Source of the DNA: Paraflavitalea sp. CAU 1676
GTDB lineage: Bacteria; Bacteroidota; Bacteroidia; Chitinophagales; Chitinophagaceae
NCBI RefSeq assembly: GCF_029223285.1
Contig: NZ_JARHUJ010000005.1
Coordinates: 558,001 to 622,000 of the forward strand
Length of the DNA stretch: 64,000 nucleotides
Direction of reading: 5' to 3'
The position numbers and the translations under genes are program-made. A model generated the notes under the pieces. That model made no database searches. It saw nothing but the letters and a program-made list of their open reading frames with translations, and was not told the DNA's origin. Of the stretch, positions 7,897-17,078 are shown piece after piece (position 1 is the stretch's first letter; every line of letters begins with the position of its first letter).

Positions 7897-9624
7897 TTAT
7901 TTTGAATAGAATCGCCAGTTGGTCTTGAAGTCTTTCGATACGTTTTGGTTTTCGAGGATCACGCGCAGCATTTCTACGGGCATGGCGTTTTCCTGCATCA
8001 CGGCATCGTGGTATTGCTTGTAGGTCATTTTACCGCTGTCTACCAGTTCCTTCTTCATATTGTAGAACTGGAGACCACCGATCATATAAGCAAGCTGATA
8101 CAGGGGACCATAGCCTCCGGTAAAGGAGCGACGTACTTCACCTTCCGCATTGGCACGCTCGTGGCATACACGGTCAACCAAAAAGTCGATGCATTGCTGG
8201 GGCGTCCATTTGTTGAGGTGGTAGTTGAGCGAAAAGATAATGCGCGCGCAACGGTGCATGCGCCAGAACAGCATACCGATGCGGTCTTCGGGCGATTGCG
8301 GGAATTTCATATCCCACAGTATCAGTTCCCAGTACAGGGCCCATCCTTCGGTCCAGAAGGGGGTATTGAAATTGCGGTATGATTTATAGCGGTTGTTCAT
8401 GAAGCCCTGCAGGTGGTGACCGGCAATCAATTCATGGTGCACTGTTGCACGGGAGAAATGCGGATTATTACCACGCATGCTCATGAGCTTGTCGTCTTCG
8501 GCCATGGTATGGGTGGGGTAGGAGATGATGAGCATTTCACCACCGAGGAAGAAGGGGCTTACCAATTGGCGTTGAGGACTCATCATACTCATGCGCCAGG
8601 TTTCTTCGGCCAGAGGTGGTATGGTGATGAGTTTGTTCTTCTTGAGGAAGTCGATGCTTTCGTTATAGAGCTTCATGATGGCCTCGGGCTGTTTGCCGGG
8701 CGGCACATACGAGTTCTTTACTTTTTCCACGGCTTTCTTCCAGTCGTCGCCAAAACCCATTTCGCGGGAGGCTTTCAGCATTTCTGCATCGCACCAGGCA
8801 AACTCTTTGTTGGCAATGTCGACCAGCTCTTCGGGCGTGTACGGGATCATTTCGGCCTGCAGCTGGCGCACCAGTTCTTTTTGTCCGATGGGATAGCCGA
8901 TGATACCGCTGCCATCGTCTTTGCCGCCGGGGGCGGATTTCTCTTTCTGCTGCCAGGATTTGGCATAATCACTCAAGGCATTGTCGAGCTTTTTGAAAGG
9001 CTCGGGCGTCCACCAGCTGAAGGAAGGGTCGTAACCGGTATAAAAATCATTGACACTCTTAACGGAGTATTGCAATCCGCGGAGGATGCCACCTGCCCGG
9101 CGACTGAGGTTGATGTCGATGGCGCCTTCTTTGTCGAGCTTTTTGGCAAAGCCACTGATCTCTGCGGAGAGTGCATTGGCCGTGGCGGCCAGCTTCTGTG
9201 CGTCCTGCTGGGTGCCGCGGCGGCGGATGCGTTCTATTTCGTAGATCTTTTCGCTGAAAGAGAACCAGGGAGCGAGTTGTGTATATTCAGCTTCTTCTTC
9301 CTGCAGCAGGCGCACCTGCTCATCCATATTTCTTTTAAATAATAAGTAGTCGGCTTTGGATCCTACGGGCAGTGATTCGAATTTCAATTGCTGCAATTGC
9401 TTCAGGTAATCGTTTTGTAATTGAAGCAAGCGGTTGCGACGATCGGGTGAACCTTCTACCGCGTAGAAGCGGCTGAGGCTGCCGCGGTCGGCATCATATT
9501 GAACCATCAGGTTGTTGACTTCGCTGGTTTGCTGGTAGAGGGCCGATGTTTGTGCCCATCCATCAGCGCCTGGTATTGCCAATCCAATGGATAGGAAACA
9601 GATTAATCGCAGGGCTTTGTTCAT
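7897..9624 (-). CDS. DUF885 family putative zinc peptidase
   Basis: A 575-residue exported protein with a signal peptide (residues 1-24, ending GWAQ). It belongs to the DUF885 family of helical proteins resembling zinc carboxypeptidases. The signature HHELIAGHHLQ contains His397-Glu398 and His403, the family's HExxxGH-type zinc motif. A helical N-terminal half precedes it, and the C-terminal half has the family's WRMHRCARI and HERANAEGEVRR segments. It is the first of three minus-strand exported peptidase genes, with 70 bp to the S9 gene. Peptidase activity is inferred from the family, whose substrates are poorly known. Confidence 0.82.
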   Translation of the reverse strand: MNKALRLICFLSIGLAIPGADGWAQTSALYQQTSEVNNLMVQYDADRGSLSRFYAVEGSPDRRNRLLQLQNDYLKQLQQLKFESLPVGSKADYLLFKRNMDEQVRLLQEEEAEYTQLAPWFSFSEKIYEIERIRRRGTQQDAQKLAATANALSAEISGFAKKLDKEGAIDINLSRRAGGILRGLQYSVKSVNDFYTGYDPSFSWWTPEPFKKLDNALSDYAKSWQQKEKSAPGGKDDGSGIIGYPIGQKELVRQLQAEMIPYTPEELVDIANKEFAWCDAEMLKASREMGFGDDWKKAVEKVKNSYVPPGKQPEAIMKLYNESIDFLKKNKLITIPPLAEETWRMSMMSPQRQLVSPFFLGGEMLIISYPTHTMAEDDKLMSMRGNNPHFSRATVHHELIAGHHLQGFMNNRYKSYRNFNTPFWTEGWALYWELILWDMKFPQSPEDRIGMLFWRMHRCARIIFSLNYHLNKWTPQQCIDFLVDRVCHERANAEGEVRRSFTGGYGPLYQLAYMIGGLQFYNMKKELVDSGKMTYKQYHDAVMQENAMPVEMLRVILENQNVSKDFKTNWRFYSK

Positions 9625-10015
9625 AGCAGGTGATGAGTTGATTAGGTTGATGAGTGTAATAATGACGGCAGTATGCTTGTGGCACGGAAGTTCAGCAAAA
9701 AATCGATTCGAAGCTGACCATTCGTAAAAGGGTTAAGATTGGATAAGGATCAGGCAGAATTGGTAACGGCCCGTCAGCAGGTAAGGAGGTGTCTTTTACG
9801 GATGTTTTCGCAAGGAGCATTGAATGAATTTTAACATGACTTCTATGCGACCGGAGCGCCCGATGCTATAGCCTGTTAAGGACAAATACCCAATGATTTA
9901 GGAAGGAGGGGAGACTGGATGGAAAAAGTGTCACCTGCACGATTTAATCCAGTTATTTACCGATATTAACCCTGTGCGTTTTGAATTCAAAAAAAGGTGG
10001 TAATATTGGTTAAGT
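9625..10015. other. Divergent intergenic region, no gene seen
   Basis: About 390 bp separate the start of the DUF885 gene from the start of the AraC regulator. I see no open frame or RNA gene. The right end carries the likely AraC promoter; the left part presumably holds the promoter of the peptidase run, but I could not identify a good TAnnTTTG box there. Confidence 0.6.
9979..10008 (+). promoter_or_regulatory. Likely promoter of the AraC-family gene
   Basis: TTTTG (9979-9983) and TAATATTG (10001-10008) are separated by 17 bp, resembling the Bacteroidota TTTG / TAnnTTTG pair with one mismatch in the -7 box. The start codon follows 7 bp later, so the transcript would be leaderless or nearly so. 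Confidence 0.45.
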
Positions 10016-10894
10016 ATGAAAGTTGTACAGTTTACGATACCAGTAGCTACCGATCATTCCATTATCGTGCAGGAAGATATTTTGCCCTATTTCTACAATC
10101 ACCTGCACCGTCATAATGAGATACAGATCACCTGGGTGATCAAGGGCGAAGGCACTTTGATCGCGGGTAATTCGATGCAGCGTTTCAAGCCCGGCGATAT
10201 TTATATCATAGGCGCCAACCAGCCCCACCTCTTCAAAAGCGATCCCGCTTATTTCGAAAAGCGCAGCAGGAAGGAGACCCACGCCATTACTATGTTTGTG
10301 GATCCCGAGGGATTGTTCAGTCACTTGCTGCACCTGCCCGAAATGAAGGGGGTGAAGAAATTCTTTGAATCCACCGCTGCCGGTATGCAGATACCGCTCG
10401 CCTATAAGCAGCAGGTAACCGATAAGATGTTGCAGGCCAAAGAAGCACGCAATGGTATGCGCCTGGCCACTTTTATTCAGTTGCTGCAACTGATGACGAC
10501 CATCAAGAAGTATAAAACACTCGCCAATTCGGGGGCAGAATATTCGATCAGCGAATCGGAAGGTTTGCGGATGAACGATGTGTACCAATACACAATGACG
10601 CATTATACCGAAAACATCAGTCTGCATCAGATCGCTTCGATAGCGCATTTAACACCCCAGGCTTTTTGCCGCTATTTTAAAAAGCATACCCGTAAAACCT
10701 ATATTACTTTCCTGAATGAAGTGCGGGTGAACGAAGCCTGCAAGAAGATCGTGGCGCAGGATTTCGACAGCATCGCTACGGTGGCTTACCAAACAGGCTT
10801 TACCAACGCCGTCACTTTCAACCGGGTATTCAAGAAGATCACCGGTCAACCACCGAAAAAATTCCTGAATGAGTATCTCCATAAAATAGATTAA
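10016..10894 (+). CDS. AraC-family transcriptional regulator with N-terminal cupin
   Basis: A 292-residue cytoplasmic regulator. The N-terminal cupin domain (about residues 20-110) has the HLHRHNEIQ and KPGDIYIIGANQPH motifs of AraC-type sensor cupins. The C-terminal 100 residues are two helix-turn-helix units: ISLHQIASIAHLTPQAFCRYF, and IATVAYQTGFTNAVTFNRVFK, the AraC signature. Such proteins usually activate carbohydrate-use genes after binding a small sugar. It is monocistronic, with a likely promoter upstream and a terminator downstream. The neighbouring peptidase genes are divergent from it, but no target can be named. Confidence 0.92.
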   Translation: MKVVQFTIPVATDHSIIVQEDILPYFYNHLHRHNEIQITWVIKGEGTLIAGNSMQRFKPGDIYIIGANQPHLFKSDPAYFEKRSRKETHAITMFVDPEGLFSHLLHLPEMKGVKKFFESTAAGMQIPLAYKQQVTDKMLQAKEARNGMRLATFIQLLQLMTTIKKYKTLANSGAEYSISESEGLRMNDVYQYTMTHYTENISLHQIASIAHLTPQAFCRYFKKHTRKTYITFLNEVRVNEACKKIVAQDFDSIATVAYQTGFTNAVTFNRVFKKITGQPPKKFLNEYLHKID

Positions 10895-10927
10895 GACTTT
10901 CACGATAACTATAGTTTTTGCGGATGA

Positions 10928-10965
10928 CAGCCTGCTTCCTTTTGGTAGCAGGCTGCTCGCTTTTT
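10928..10965 (+). terminator. Rho-independent terminator after the AraC gene
   Basis: CAGCCTGCT (10928-10936) pairs perfectly with AGCAGGCTG (10947-10955), followed by CTCGCTTTTT. Confidence 0.85.
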
Positions 10966-11051
10966 AATACCAACTACACAACAGTACTGGGCGCAGCCTG
11001 CGCTTCGCTATAGCTTTGCTCCGCATTAAATAACCATTTGATCTTTAAGTC

Positions 11052-11615
11052 ATGAAAAAGTTAACGTATTTACTGTTGATGTTGGGTTTGTCGGTTGCAG
11101 CCAGTGCGCAGATTTCCATTGGAGCCAAGGGTGGCCTGAACTTTGCCACGTTTGGTGGTAAGGATGTAGAAGGTTATAAAACGCGTGTGAGCATCCATGT
11201 GGGTGGCTATGCACAAGTGCCGTTGAAAGGTGCGTGGAGCCTGCAACCCGAAATGTATTTGTCCATGCAGGGTGCCAACTGGGAAGGCAAAGGGGACGAT
11301 AAAACGATCTCCAGTTACCTGCAGATCCCGGTTCTGGTAAAGTACACCACGCGTTCGGGTTTCTTTGGTGAAACGGGTCCGCAGATCGGTTTTCTGTTGA
11401 AAGCCACCGATAAAGTGGATGGCGTTAAGGAAGACATCCAGGACATTGTGAAGAAAACGGATTTCTCCTGGGGCTTTGGCGCCGGCTATCGCTTCAATGA
11501 AAAGCTGTCGGCCTATGCACGTTACAATTTGTCTTTATCTAATTTCTGGCAGGATGAAAAGAACAGGGTGATGCAGGTAGGTGTGAGTTATGCGCTGTTC
11601 ACCACCGGACAATAA
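11052..11615 (+). CDS. Outer-membrane beta-barrel (porin-like) protein
   Basis: A 187-residue outer-membrane protein with a signal peptide (residues 1-19, ending ASAQ). The mature part starts SIGAKGGLNFATF, typical of the small eight-stranded barrels of the outer membrane protein beta-barrel family (PF13568) common in Bacteroidota. Alternating hydrophobic strands continue to an aromatic-poor C terminus (VGVSYALFTTGQ). It is monocistronic between two terminators. The function is structural or unknown; barrels of this size rarely form open pores, so 'porin' is only a family label. Confidence 0.8.
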   Translation: MKKLTYLLLMLGLSVAASAQISIGAKGGLNFATFGGKDVEGYKTRVSIHVGGYAQVPLKGAWSLQPEMYLSMQGANWEGKGDDKTISSYLQIPVLVKYTTRSGFFGETGPQIGFLLKATDKVDGVKEDIQDIVKKTDFSWGFGAGYRFNEKLSAYARYNLSLSNFWQDEKNRVMQVGVSYALFTTGQ

Positions 11616-11690
11616 TGTGCCCTGATGAGGCTTGTTCAGCGGGATGAACAACACCCGGCCACAAAATAATTGGAGATCGTGCTTACCCAA

Positions 11691-11715
11691 AGGGTCGTTG
11701 CCTCGCAGCGACCCT
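11691..11715. terminator. Terminator hairpin between barrel and ClC genes
   Basis: AGGGTCG (11691-11697) pairs with CGACCCT (11709-11715) and is followed by TATTTATT on the plus strand. It touches the stop codon of the convergent ClC gene. Confidence 0.6.
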
Positions 11716-13019
11716 TATTTATTGGTGTAAGTAGTTTTGGCAACAGCCGTGCGTTGGGCTGAGTAGATGCCGGCATGTCCACTGAAATAATATGCCGTAA
11801 AGCAGGCGATGGCATAGTAGAGTGCATTATCGGTGCCAAACAATTCCACGCCCATCAAGGTACACGCAATGGGTGTATTGGTAGCGGCGGCAAATACGGC
11901 GATAAAACCAAGACCGGCAAACAGGTCGACCGGTGCACCCATCAATGTTGCGAGTGTATTGCCGAGTGCTGCACCGATGAAGAACAAGGGCGTTACTTCG
12001 CCACCTTTGAAACCACAACCCAATGTAATAGCGGTAAACAATAGTTTCCACCACCAGCTCCAGGTATGTACGCCGTCAATATTGAAGGCATTGGTGATAG
12101 AAACGCCGCCGAGGTTTTTCGAGATCACGCCGAGGCCCAGGTAATCGCGGGTGCCGAGTACCAGGGTGAGCACAATGATCGCAACGCCACCGATAACCGG
12201 TATCAGCCATTTGCGGCCAGGCACTAAGCGAAGCATTTGTGCTTTGATGAGGTGCAGCAGTTGAATGAATAACCAGGCCGCCAGGCCATAGGCAATACCG
12301 GCTACCACCACTTTTAAAATAGTATAGACCTGGAACCGGAACAGCTCGCCTTCATGCGTAAGGGAGGGCTGCAGGTTGATATAATAGCTGGTATGCTGAA
12401 TGCCCCAGGCGCTGCACACGATATCGGCAAACACGGCAGCGATAAGGCAGGGTATGAGCGCGTCGTACTTGATGCGGCCGATAGCGAGTACTTCGAGCGC
12501 GAAGATGGCGCCGGTAAGCGGTGTGCCGAATACAGCGCCGAAACCAGCAGCGATACCCATCATCAGTATGATGCGAACATCTTCCTTGGGTAGCTTGAAC
12601 CATTTGCCCAGCAACGAAGCCATGCTGCCTCCCATTTGTACGGCGGTGCCCTCACGGCCAGCCGATCCGCCAAAAAGGTGGGTGATGAGCGTGGTGACCA
12701 ACACCAGGGGCGCCATGCGCACGGGTACGCCGCCACCGGGTTCGTGGATCTCCTCCATGATCAGGTTATTGCCTTTTTCGGCATCCTTCCCATACAGTTT
12801 ATAGAGCAGGTAAATACCGATGCCGGCGAGCGGCAGCAGGTATAGCAGCCAGCCTTGCTGCCATTGCCAGCCGGTTACCACGTCGAGCAGCCAGAGGAAC
12901 AGGGCTACCAGCGAGGCGGTCACGAGGGCAACGGGAATGGCGATGAGGGTCCACTTTAGCAGATGGCGTACTATAAAAACCTGTTCAAAAGAGGCTAACG
13001 CTTTCTTCATCAGGTGCAA
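11715..13019 (-). CDS. Voltage-gated chloride channel / ClC-family transporter
   Basis: A 434-residue polytopic inner-membrane protein of the ClC family, which carries chloride or fluoride alone or in exchange for protons. Signatures are in order: [14 protein letters not shown] (about residue 115; the gating-glutamate motif, GREGT instead of the commoner GREGP), [19 protein letters not shown] (about 155), and [19 protein letters not shown] (about 345, the GxFxP-like anion site). No C-terminal CBS domains are present. A start at the second methionine (13010, MKKALAS) is also plausible. The gene is monocistronic. Confidence 0.9.
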   Translation of the reverse strand: MHLMKKALASFEQVFIVRHLLKWTLIAIPVALVTASLVALFLWLLDVVTGWQWQQGWLLYLLPLAGIGIYLLYKLYGKDAEKGNNLIMEEIHEPGGGVPVRMAPLVLVTTLITHLFGGSAGREGTAVQMGGSMASLLGKWFKLPKEDVRIILMMGIAAGFGAVFGTPLTGAIFALEVLAIGRIKYDALIPCLIAAVFADIVCSAWGIQHTSYYINLQPSLTHEGELFRFQVYTILKVVVAGIAYGLAAWLFIQLLHLIKAQMLRLVPGRKWLIPVIGGVAIIVLTLVLGTRDYLGLGVISKNLGGVSITNAFNIDGVHTWSWWWKLLFTAITLGCGFKGGEVTPLFFIGAALGNTLATLMGAPVDLFAGLGFIAVFAAATNTPIACTLMGVELFGTDNALYYAIACFTAYYFSGHAGIYSAQRTAVAKTTYTNK

Positions 13020-13278
13020 ATGTAAGGGCTTCGGTGATTGTCTGGGTGGGCCGATAGTAGCCGGTGAGTAAACCCTGGGTGATTTTTGTAATAACTGAGT
13101 TTTAAACTAGCTATTAAAGAGAGACAAGACACAGATATACCACATCTTTTAGATGCGGTTCATCTCTGGTATATCTCTAAAGTATATCTGGAATATCTCT
13201 GGTGTATGCCACTTTTTATTCTTGATTCACCCAGCGGTTACCCAGGCCTTGGGTACGGGTTAATCCTATAAACAACAA
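13020..13278. other. Intergenic region with imperfect repeated motifs
   Basis: No gene is seen. AGATATACC (13133-13141) is inverted at 13168-13176 (GGTATATCT), and the following bases repeat TATATCTCT / TATATCTGG / ATATCTCTGG several times to about 13205. This could be an operator or a degenerate repeat; nothing further can be supported. Confidence 0.4.
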
Positions 13279-13301
13279 GGGCCGACCAGAACGGTCGGCC
13301 C
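13279..13301. terminator. Hairpin downstream of the lipoprotein gene
   Basis: GGGCCGACC (13279-13287) pairs with GGTCGGCCC (13293-13301) with a short loop. It lies 44 bp after the stop of the minus-strand lipoprotein gene. The T-run is weak, so terminator activity is inferred. Confidence 0.6.
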
Positions 13302-13344
13302 CACTTCACATGCATTAGGTGCTAAGCCCTGGTTCGCCTGATTA

Positions 13345-14280
13345 TCAGGGTCTTGCAAAGTCGACGGTACGCGGTAATACGCCCGACAATGGCGCGTATA
13401 CGGGCCCGCCGGGTAAGCCGGCCGGTATGCCATCGGTCATGAGCGTAGCCAGGCCGATAGGATCATAATTGCCGGTGATGAACCGGTTTACGCATACTGA
13501 ATCGTGGTGCAGGCCCATTTCGGGTATGTTGACGCCGGGTGCAGGCGTAATGGGGCCGGGATAGCTATAGGTGGCGGTAATAAGTCCGCTTACCTTACTC
13601 ACATCGAGCAGGCGGCCGGTGGTGCCGGTCACCGCCATCACATAGAGCTTGCCATTGTTGTGCACGGTCAGGCCGCGGAGGAACAAGCTGGGCGACAGCG
13701 GGTTGGGCAGGCAATTAACGGTAGGTGCGCCCGGCAGGCCCAGCTTCACCACCCGGTTGTTGGGCGATACAGTGCCGCGGTTGATGGCATAGAAGGCACC
13801 GGTGGTGGGATCCCTCTCCACATCGCTCAGGTTGAGGGCGAGGCCGCAACTGTTGATGGCGGGTGTTACCGACACGCAGTTGGGGTCTACAAACTTGAGG
13901 ATATGGTTGGCGGGCGAGCTCGGTGCCACGCCGGTGGTGCCCCAGAATACGCCGGTAGTGGGATCGAACGAAAGGCCGGTGGCAAAGCGGATGGGCGCAC
14001 CGCCGCAGGTAAGTAACTGGTGCGTGCCCAGGCTGCCGAGTACTGGTGTTACGGTAACGGGACCTGCGGAGGGTGATCCGGTTACTTTGTACAGGAAGCT
14101 GTTGCCGGTGGCCGGGTCAACGGCCAGGTCATAAAAACCGGGCTGGCAGGCTGGTGCGGCGGCGAGGGTTTGAACTTCCGCATCGGAGGTGATTGGGTTG
14201 GCTGTTTCGGTGGCCTGCTTTTTACACGCGGCTGCGCATAACATGGCCAGTGCCAGGATGGCAAGGTGGATTCTTTTCAT
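13345..14280 (-). CDS. Putative lipoprotein with beta-propeller-like repeats
   Basis: A 311-residue exported lipoprotein. The N terminus MKRIHLAILALAML ends in a lipobox (LCAAAC, then KK), so I use the ATG at 14280 instead of an upstream in-frame codon. The mature part repeats a pattern of D(P)xTGxFYxxNR / DPTTGVFWGTTG / DPATGNSFLYK, each about 45-55 residues apart, as in beta-propellers of the NHL or DUF6923-like kind. Two Cys near the mature N terminus and two or three further Cys could form disulphides. No enzyme motif is visible. It is probably cell-surface or periplasmic and binding in nature; the specific role is unknown. Confidence 0.65.
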   Translation of the reverse strand: MKRIHLAILALAMLCAAACKKQATETANPITSDAEVQTLAAAPACQPGFYDLAVDPATGNSFLYKVTGSPSAGPVTVTPVLGSLGTHQLLTCGGAPIRFATGLSFDPTTGVFWGTTGVAPSSPANHILKFVDPNCVSVTPAINSCGLALNLSDVERDPTTGAFYAINRGTVSPNNRVVKLGLPGAPTVNCLPNPLSPSLFLRGLTVHNNGKLYVMAVTGTTGRLLDVSKVSGLITATYSYPGPITPAPGVNIPEMGLHHDSVCVNRFITGNYDPIGLATLMTDGIPAGLPGGPVYAPLSGVLPRTVDFARP

Positions 14281-14648
14281 ATACAAGGTTGATAATAGTT
14301 GCCTTCTTTTTCGCATTCCGGCATTGCGCCCTACTCTTTGATGGATTTTTGGGATACTCCTTTCCGTAATGGCAATAGCATGACCGGCTCTGTTGCCAGC
14401 GCCTATTGCAGGATCAGATAAAGATGGAGCGTGTTGCTGTGACTTACCCTATGTACATGTGAAGTGTATTTCAAATATAGATCATTTACCGTATAGGTGT
14501 ACACGTAGTTTCCGTAAAAATGTTATCATGTTTTAATGCAACCGGTAGCATCATTGTGTGGTGTAGAGATTGTTCTTCAACTATGTGCCTGGTACGCTGA
14601 AGTGCCTTAACTAAAGCGATTTAGGTGGAAATGAGGTGCTTTATTTTA

Positions 14649-14680
14649 TTGCCGATTTTTGCGGGATAATATTATATTTG
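14649..14680 (+). promoter_or_regulatory. Likely promoter of the GH92 gene
   Basis: TATATTTG (14673-14680) matches the TAnnTTTG -7 consensus exactly, with a TTG at 14649-14651 at about the -33 position. The ATG is 49 bp downstream of the box. The rest of the 450-bp gap upstream (14281-14648) shows no gene. Confidence 0.5.
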
Positions 14681-14729
14681 AGGGGCACAATGATGTGAAA
14701 GGTACAAAAACAACGAACCAGCACTAACT

Positions 14730-16997
14730 ATGAAACGGAGTATCCTCCTTGCTGCCTTGCTATTGAGTAAAACGATCTTTGCCCGGCAGCCCGACCTTGT
14801 TAAATATGTGAACACCTTACAGGGCACCAATTCTTCCTTCGATCTTACGCGGGGTAATACGTACCCCACTGTGGCCCTTCCTTTTGGCATGAACACCTGG
14901 ACACCGCAAACCGGCAACAACGGCGATGGCTGGAAGTATCAGTACACCAAAAAGACCATCCGCGGTTTTCAGCAGGCGCACCAATGCAGCTCCTGGTCGA
15001 ATGATTATGCCGTATTCTCCTTTATGCCGGTGATCGGCACGCTGCAGGTAGGAGAGGAGGCGAGGGCTACCGGCTTCTCGCATGCCAATGAAACGGCGCG
15101 GCCCGACTACTACCGCGTAAAGCTCGACAATGCCGTCGTGACTGAAGTAACCCCCACCGAGCGTGGCGCACACCTGCGCTTCAGTTTCCCTAAAAAACAA
15201 TCCGCTTTTCTCGTGCTCGATGGCTATACCAAACTGAGCATGGTAAAGATCATTCCCGAAGAACGCAAGATCATCGGTTATGTCACCAATGGTCATTACC
15301 GGCCCGGCAATTTCCGCAATTACTTCGTGGCGGTGTTTGATAAGCCGTTCACCGCCCATGGTACCTGGGAGAACCGCAAGAACACTGTACAGGCCGGAGC
15401 AGCTGGTGCAGAAGGCGAAGGAGTAGGGGCTTATCTTCAGTTTAAGGATGGTGAGCAGGTGCAGGTGAAGGTCGCTTCTTCTTACATCAGTACCGAACAG
15501 GCCACCCTCAACCTCGATAGAGAACTGGGCTCTTTCAAAACCTTCGACGATACGAAGCGTGCTGCTACCAATACCTGGAACAAATACTTATCCAAAGTAT
15601 TGGTGGAAGATGATTCGGAGGAGAACAAGGCTACTTTTTATTCCTGCTTCTTCCGGGCCAGTTTGTTCTCGCGCATGTTCTTCGAATACGATAAAGATGG
15701 CAAGCCATATTATTATAGTCCGTACGATGGAAAGATCTACTATGGCTATATGTATACCGATACGGGATTCTGGGATACGTTCCGTGCACAGTTTCCCCTC
15801 AACACGATCCTGCATCCTGCCATGCATGGCCGCTATATGCAGGCCTTGCTGTCGGCGCAGGAGCAGTGTGGTTGGTTGCCTGCCTGGTCGTTTCCCGGCG
15901 AGGGCGGAAGCATGATCGGTAATCATGCCATCTCCTTGCTCACCGATGCGTGGGTAAAAGGCATCCGCACCTTCGACCCGCAAAAAGCGCTCGACGCTTA
16001 TTTGCATGAAGCGACGAATAAAGGTCCGTGGGGACCCGCCAATGGCCGTCATGGCTGGAAGGAATATTATCAGTTGGGCTATGTGCCTTACCCGCAGGTA
16101 GGTGAAGCTACGGCCAAGACCCTCGAATATGCGTACGATGATTTTTGTGGTTATCAGTTGGCCAAAGCGGTGAATGCGCCCTTTCATGAAGGTATCTTCA
16201 AAAAGCAGATGTACAATTACCGCAACGTGTTTGACTCTACGACCGGTTTCATGCGCGGTCGCGATGCCAAAGGGAATTGGTCGCCGAACTTCGACCCTAC
16301 GGAGTGGGGTGGACCCTTTACCGAAGGGGCGGCCTGGCATTGGTTGTGGTCGGTGTTTCATGATGTACAGGGGTTGATCGGATTGCTCGGTGGCGACAAA
16401 GCTTTTGTTACGAAAATGGATTCTGTGTTTTCTCAGCCAAATACTTTCAAGGTAGGTACTTATGGCCGGCCTATTCATGAAATGACCGAAATGGCGATGG
16501 CGAACATGGGGCAGTATGCACACGGTAACCAGCCTATTCAGCATATGATCTATTTGTACAATTATGCCGGAGCGCCCTGGAAATCGCAGTTCCATGCGCG
16601 CGAGGTAATGAAGCGTTTGTACAATGCTACTGAAAATGGTTATCCGGGCGATGAGGATCAGGGGCAAACTTCTTCCTGGTATGTATTGAGTGCGCTGGGT
16701 TTTTACAGTGTGTGCCCAGGTACGGATCAATATGTAATGGGCAGCCCGCTGTTCAAGAAAGTGACGATCACGTTGGAGAATGGGAAGCAGCTGGTGATCA
16801 AGGCCAATGGCAACAGTGCCGATAATGTATACATACAATCGGCCTTACTCAATGGTGCGGCTTATTCCAAAAACTACATCACGCACAGCGATATTGTTAA
16901 TGGCGGTTTGCTCGAGTTTACGATGGGGGCAAAGCCGCAGGAGAGCCGTGGTATTCAAAAGAGCGACCGGCCGTTCTCTTTGACTCCAGCGCAATAA
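14730..16997 (+). CDS. Glycoside hydrolase family 92 alpha-mannosidase
   Basis: A 755-residue exported exo-acting alpha-mannosidase of family GH92, of normal length for the family. Residues 1-19 are a signal peptide. The N-terminal beta-sandwich begins DLVKYVNTLQGTNS and has the PFGMNTWTPQT segment. The (alpha/alpha)6 catalytic domain has YTDTGFWDTFRAQ, FPGEGGSMIGNHA and, near residue 645, GYPGDEDQGQTSSWY, whose acidic residues supply the family's calcium site and catalytic base region. GH92 enzymes remove alpha-linked mannose from fungal or host glycans. It has its own promoter and terminator, with no SusC/SusD genes adjacent. Confidence 0.93.
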   Translation: MKRSILLAALLLSKTIFARQPDLVKYVNTLQGTNSSFDLTRGNTYPTVALPFGMNTWTPQTGNNGDGWKYQYTKKTIRGFQQAHQCSSWSNDYAVFSFMPVIGTLQVGEEARATGFSHANETARPDYYRVKLDNAVVTEVTPTERGAHLRFSFPKKQSAFLVLDGYTKLSMVKIIPEERKIIGYVTNGHYRPGNFRNYFVAVFDKPFTAHGTWENRKNTVQAGAAGAEGEGVGAYLQFKDGEQVQVKVASSYISTEQATLNLDRELGSFKTFDDTKRAATNTWNKYLSKVLVEDDSEENKATFYSCFFRASLFSRMFFEYDKDGKPYYYSPYDGKIYYGYMYTDTGFWDTFRAQFPLNTILHPAMHGRYMQALLSAQEQCGWLPAWSFPGEGGSMIGNHAISLLTDAWVKGIRTFDPQKALDAYLHEATNKGPWGPANGRHGWKEYYQLGYVPYPQVGEATAKTLEYAYDDFCGYQLAKAVNAPFHEGIFKKQMYNYRNVFDSTTGFMRGRDAKGNWSPNFDPTEWGGPFTEGAAWHWLWSVFHDVQGLIGLLGGDKAFVTKMDSVFSQPNTFKVGTYGRPIHEMTEMAMANMGQYAHGNQPIQHMIYLYNYAGAPWKSQFHAREVMKRLYNATENGYPGDEDQGQTSSWYVLSALGFYSVCPGTDQYVMGSPLFKKVTITLENGKQLVIKANGNSADNVYIQSALLNGAAYSKNYITHSDIVNGGLLEFTMGAKPQESRGIQKSDRPFSLTPAQ

Positions 16998-17016
16998 TAG
17001 TTTGATTAAAAAGAGA

Positions 17017-17055
17017 AAGGGTGCCTGTCTCAGAGGAGGCAGGCACCCTTCTTTT
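17017..17055. terminator. Bidirectional terminator between GH92 and PKD-esterase genes
   Basis: AAGGGTGCCTG (17017-17027) pairs perfectly with CAGGCACCCTT (17040-17050), with CTTTT on one side and an A-rich flank on the other. Confidence 0.9.
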
Positions 17056-17078
17056 ATCATAGTTATTGGATAGTTTCC

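Noticed and set aside
13133-13205. Short CRISPR-like or IS-end repeat (TATATCTCT copies)
   Set aside because: Copies are short, unevenly spaced and degenerate; no transposase or cas gene is near.
15588-16838. 416-codon frame antisense to the GH92 gene
   Set aside because: The GH92 frame has clear family motifs throughout; the antisense frame has none.
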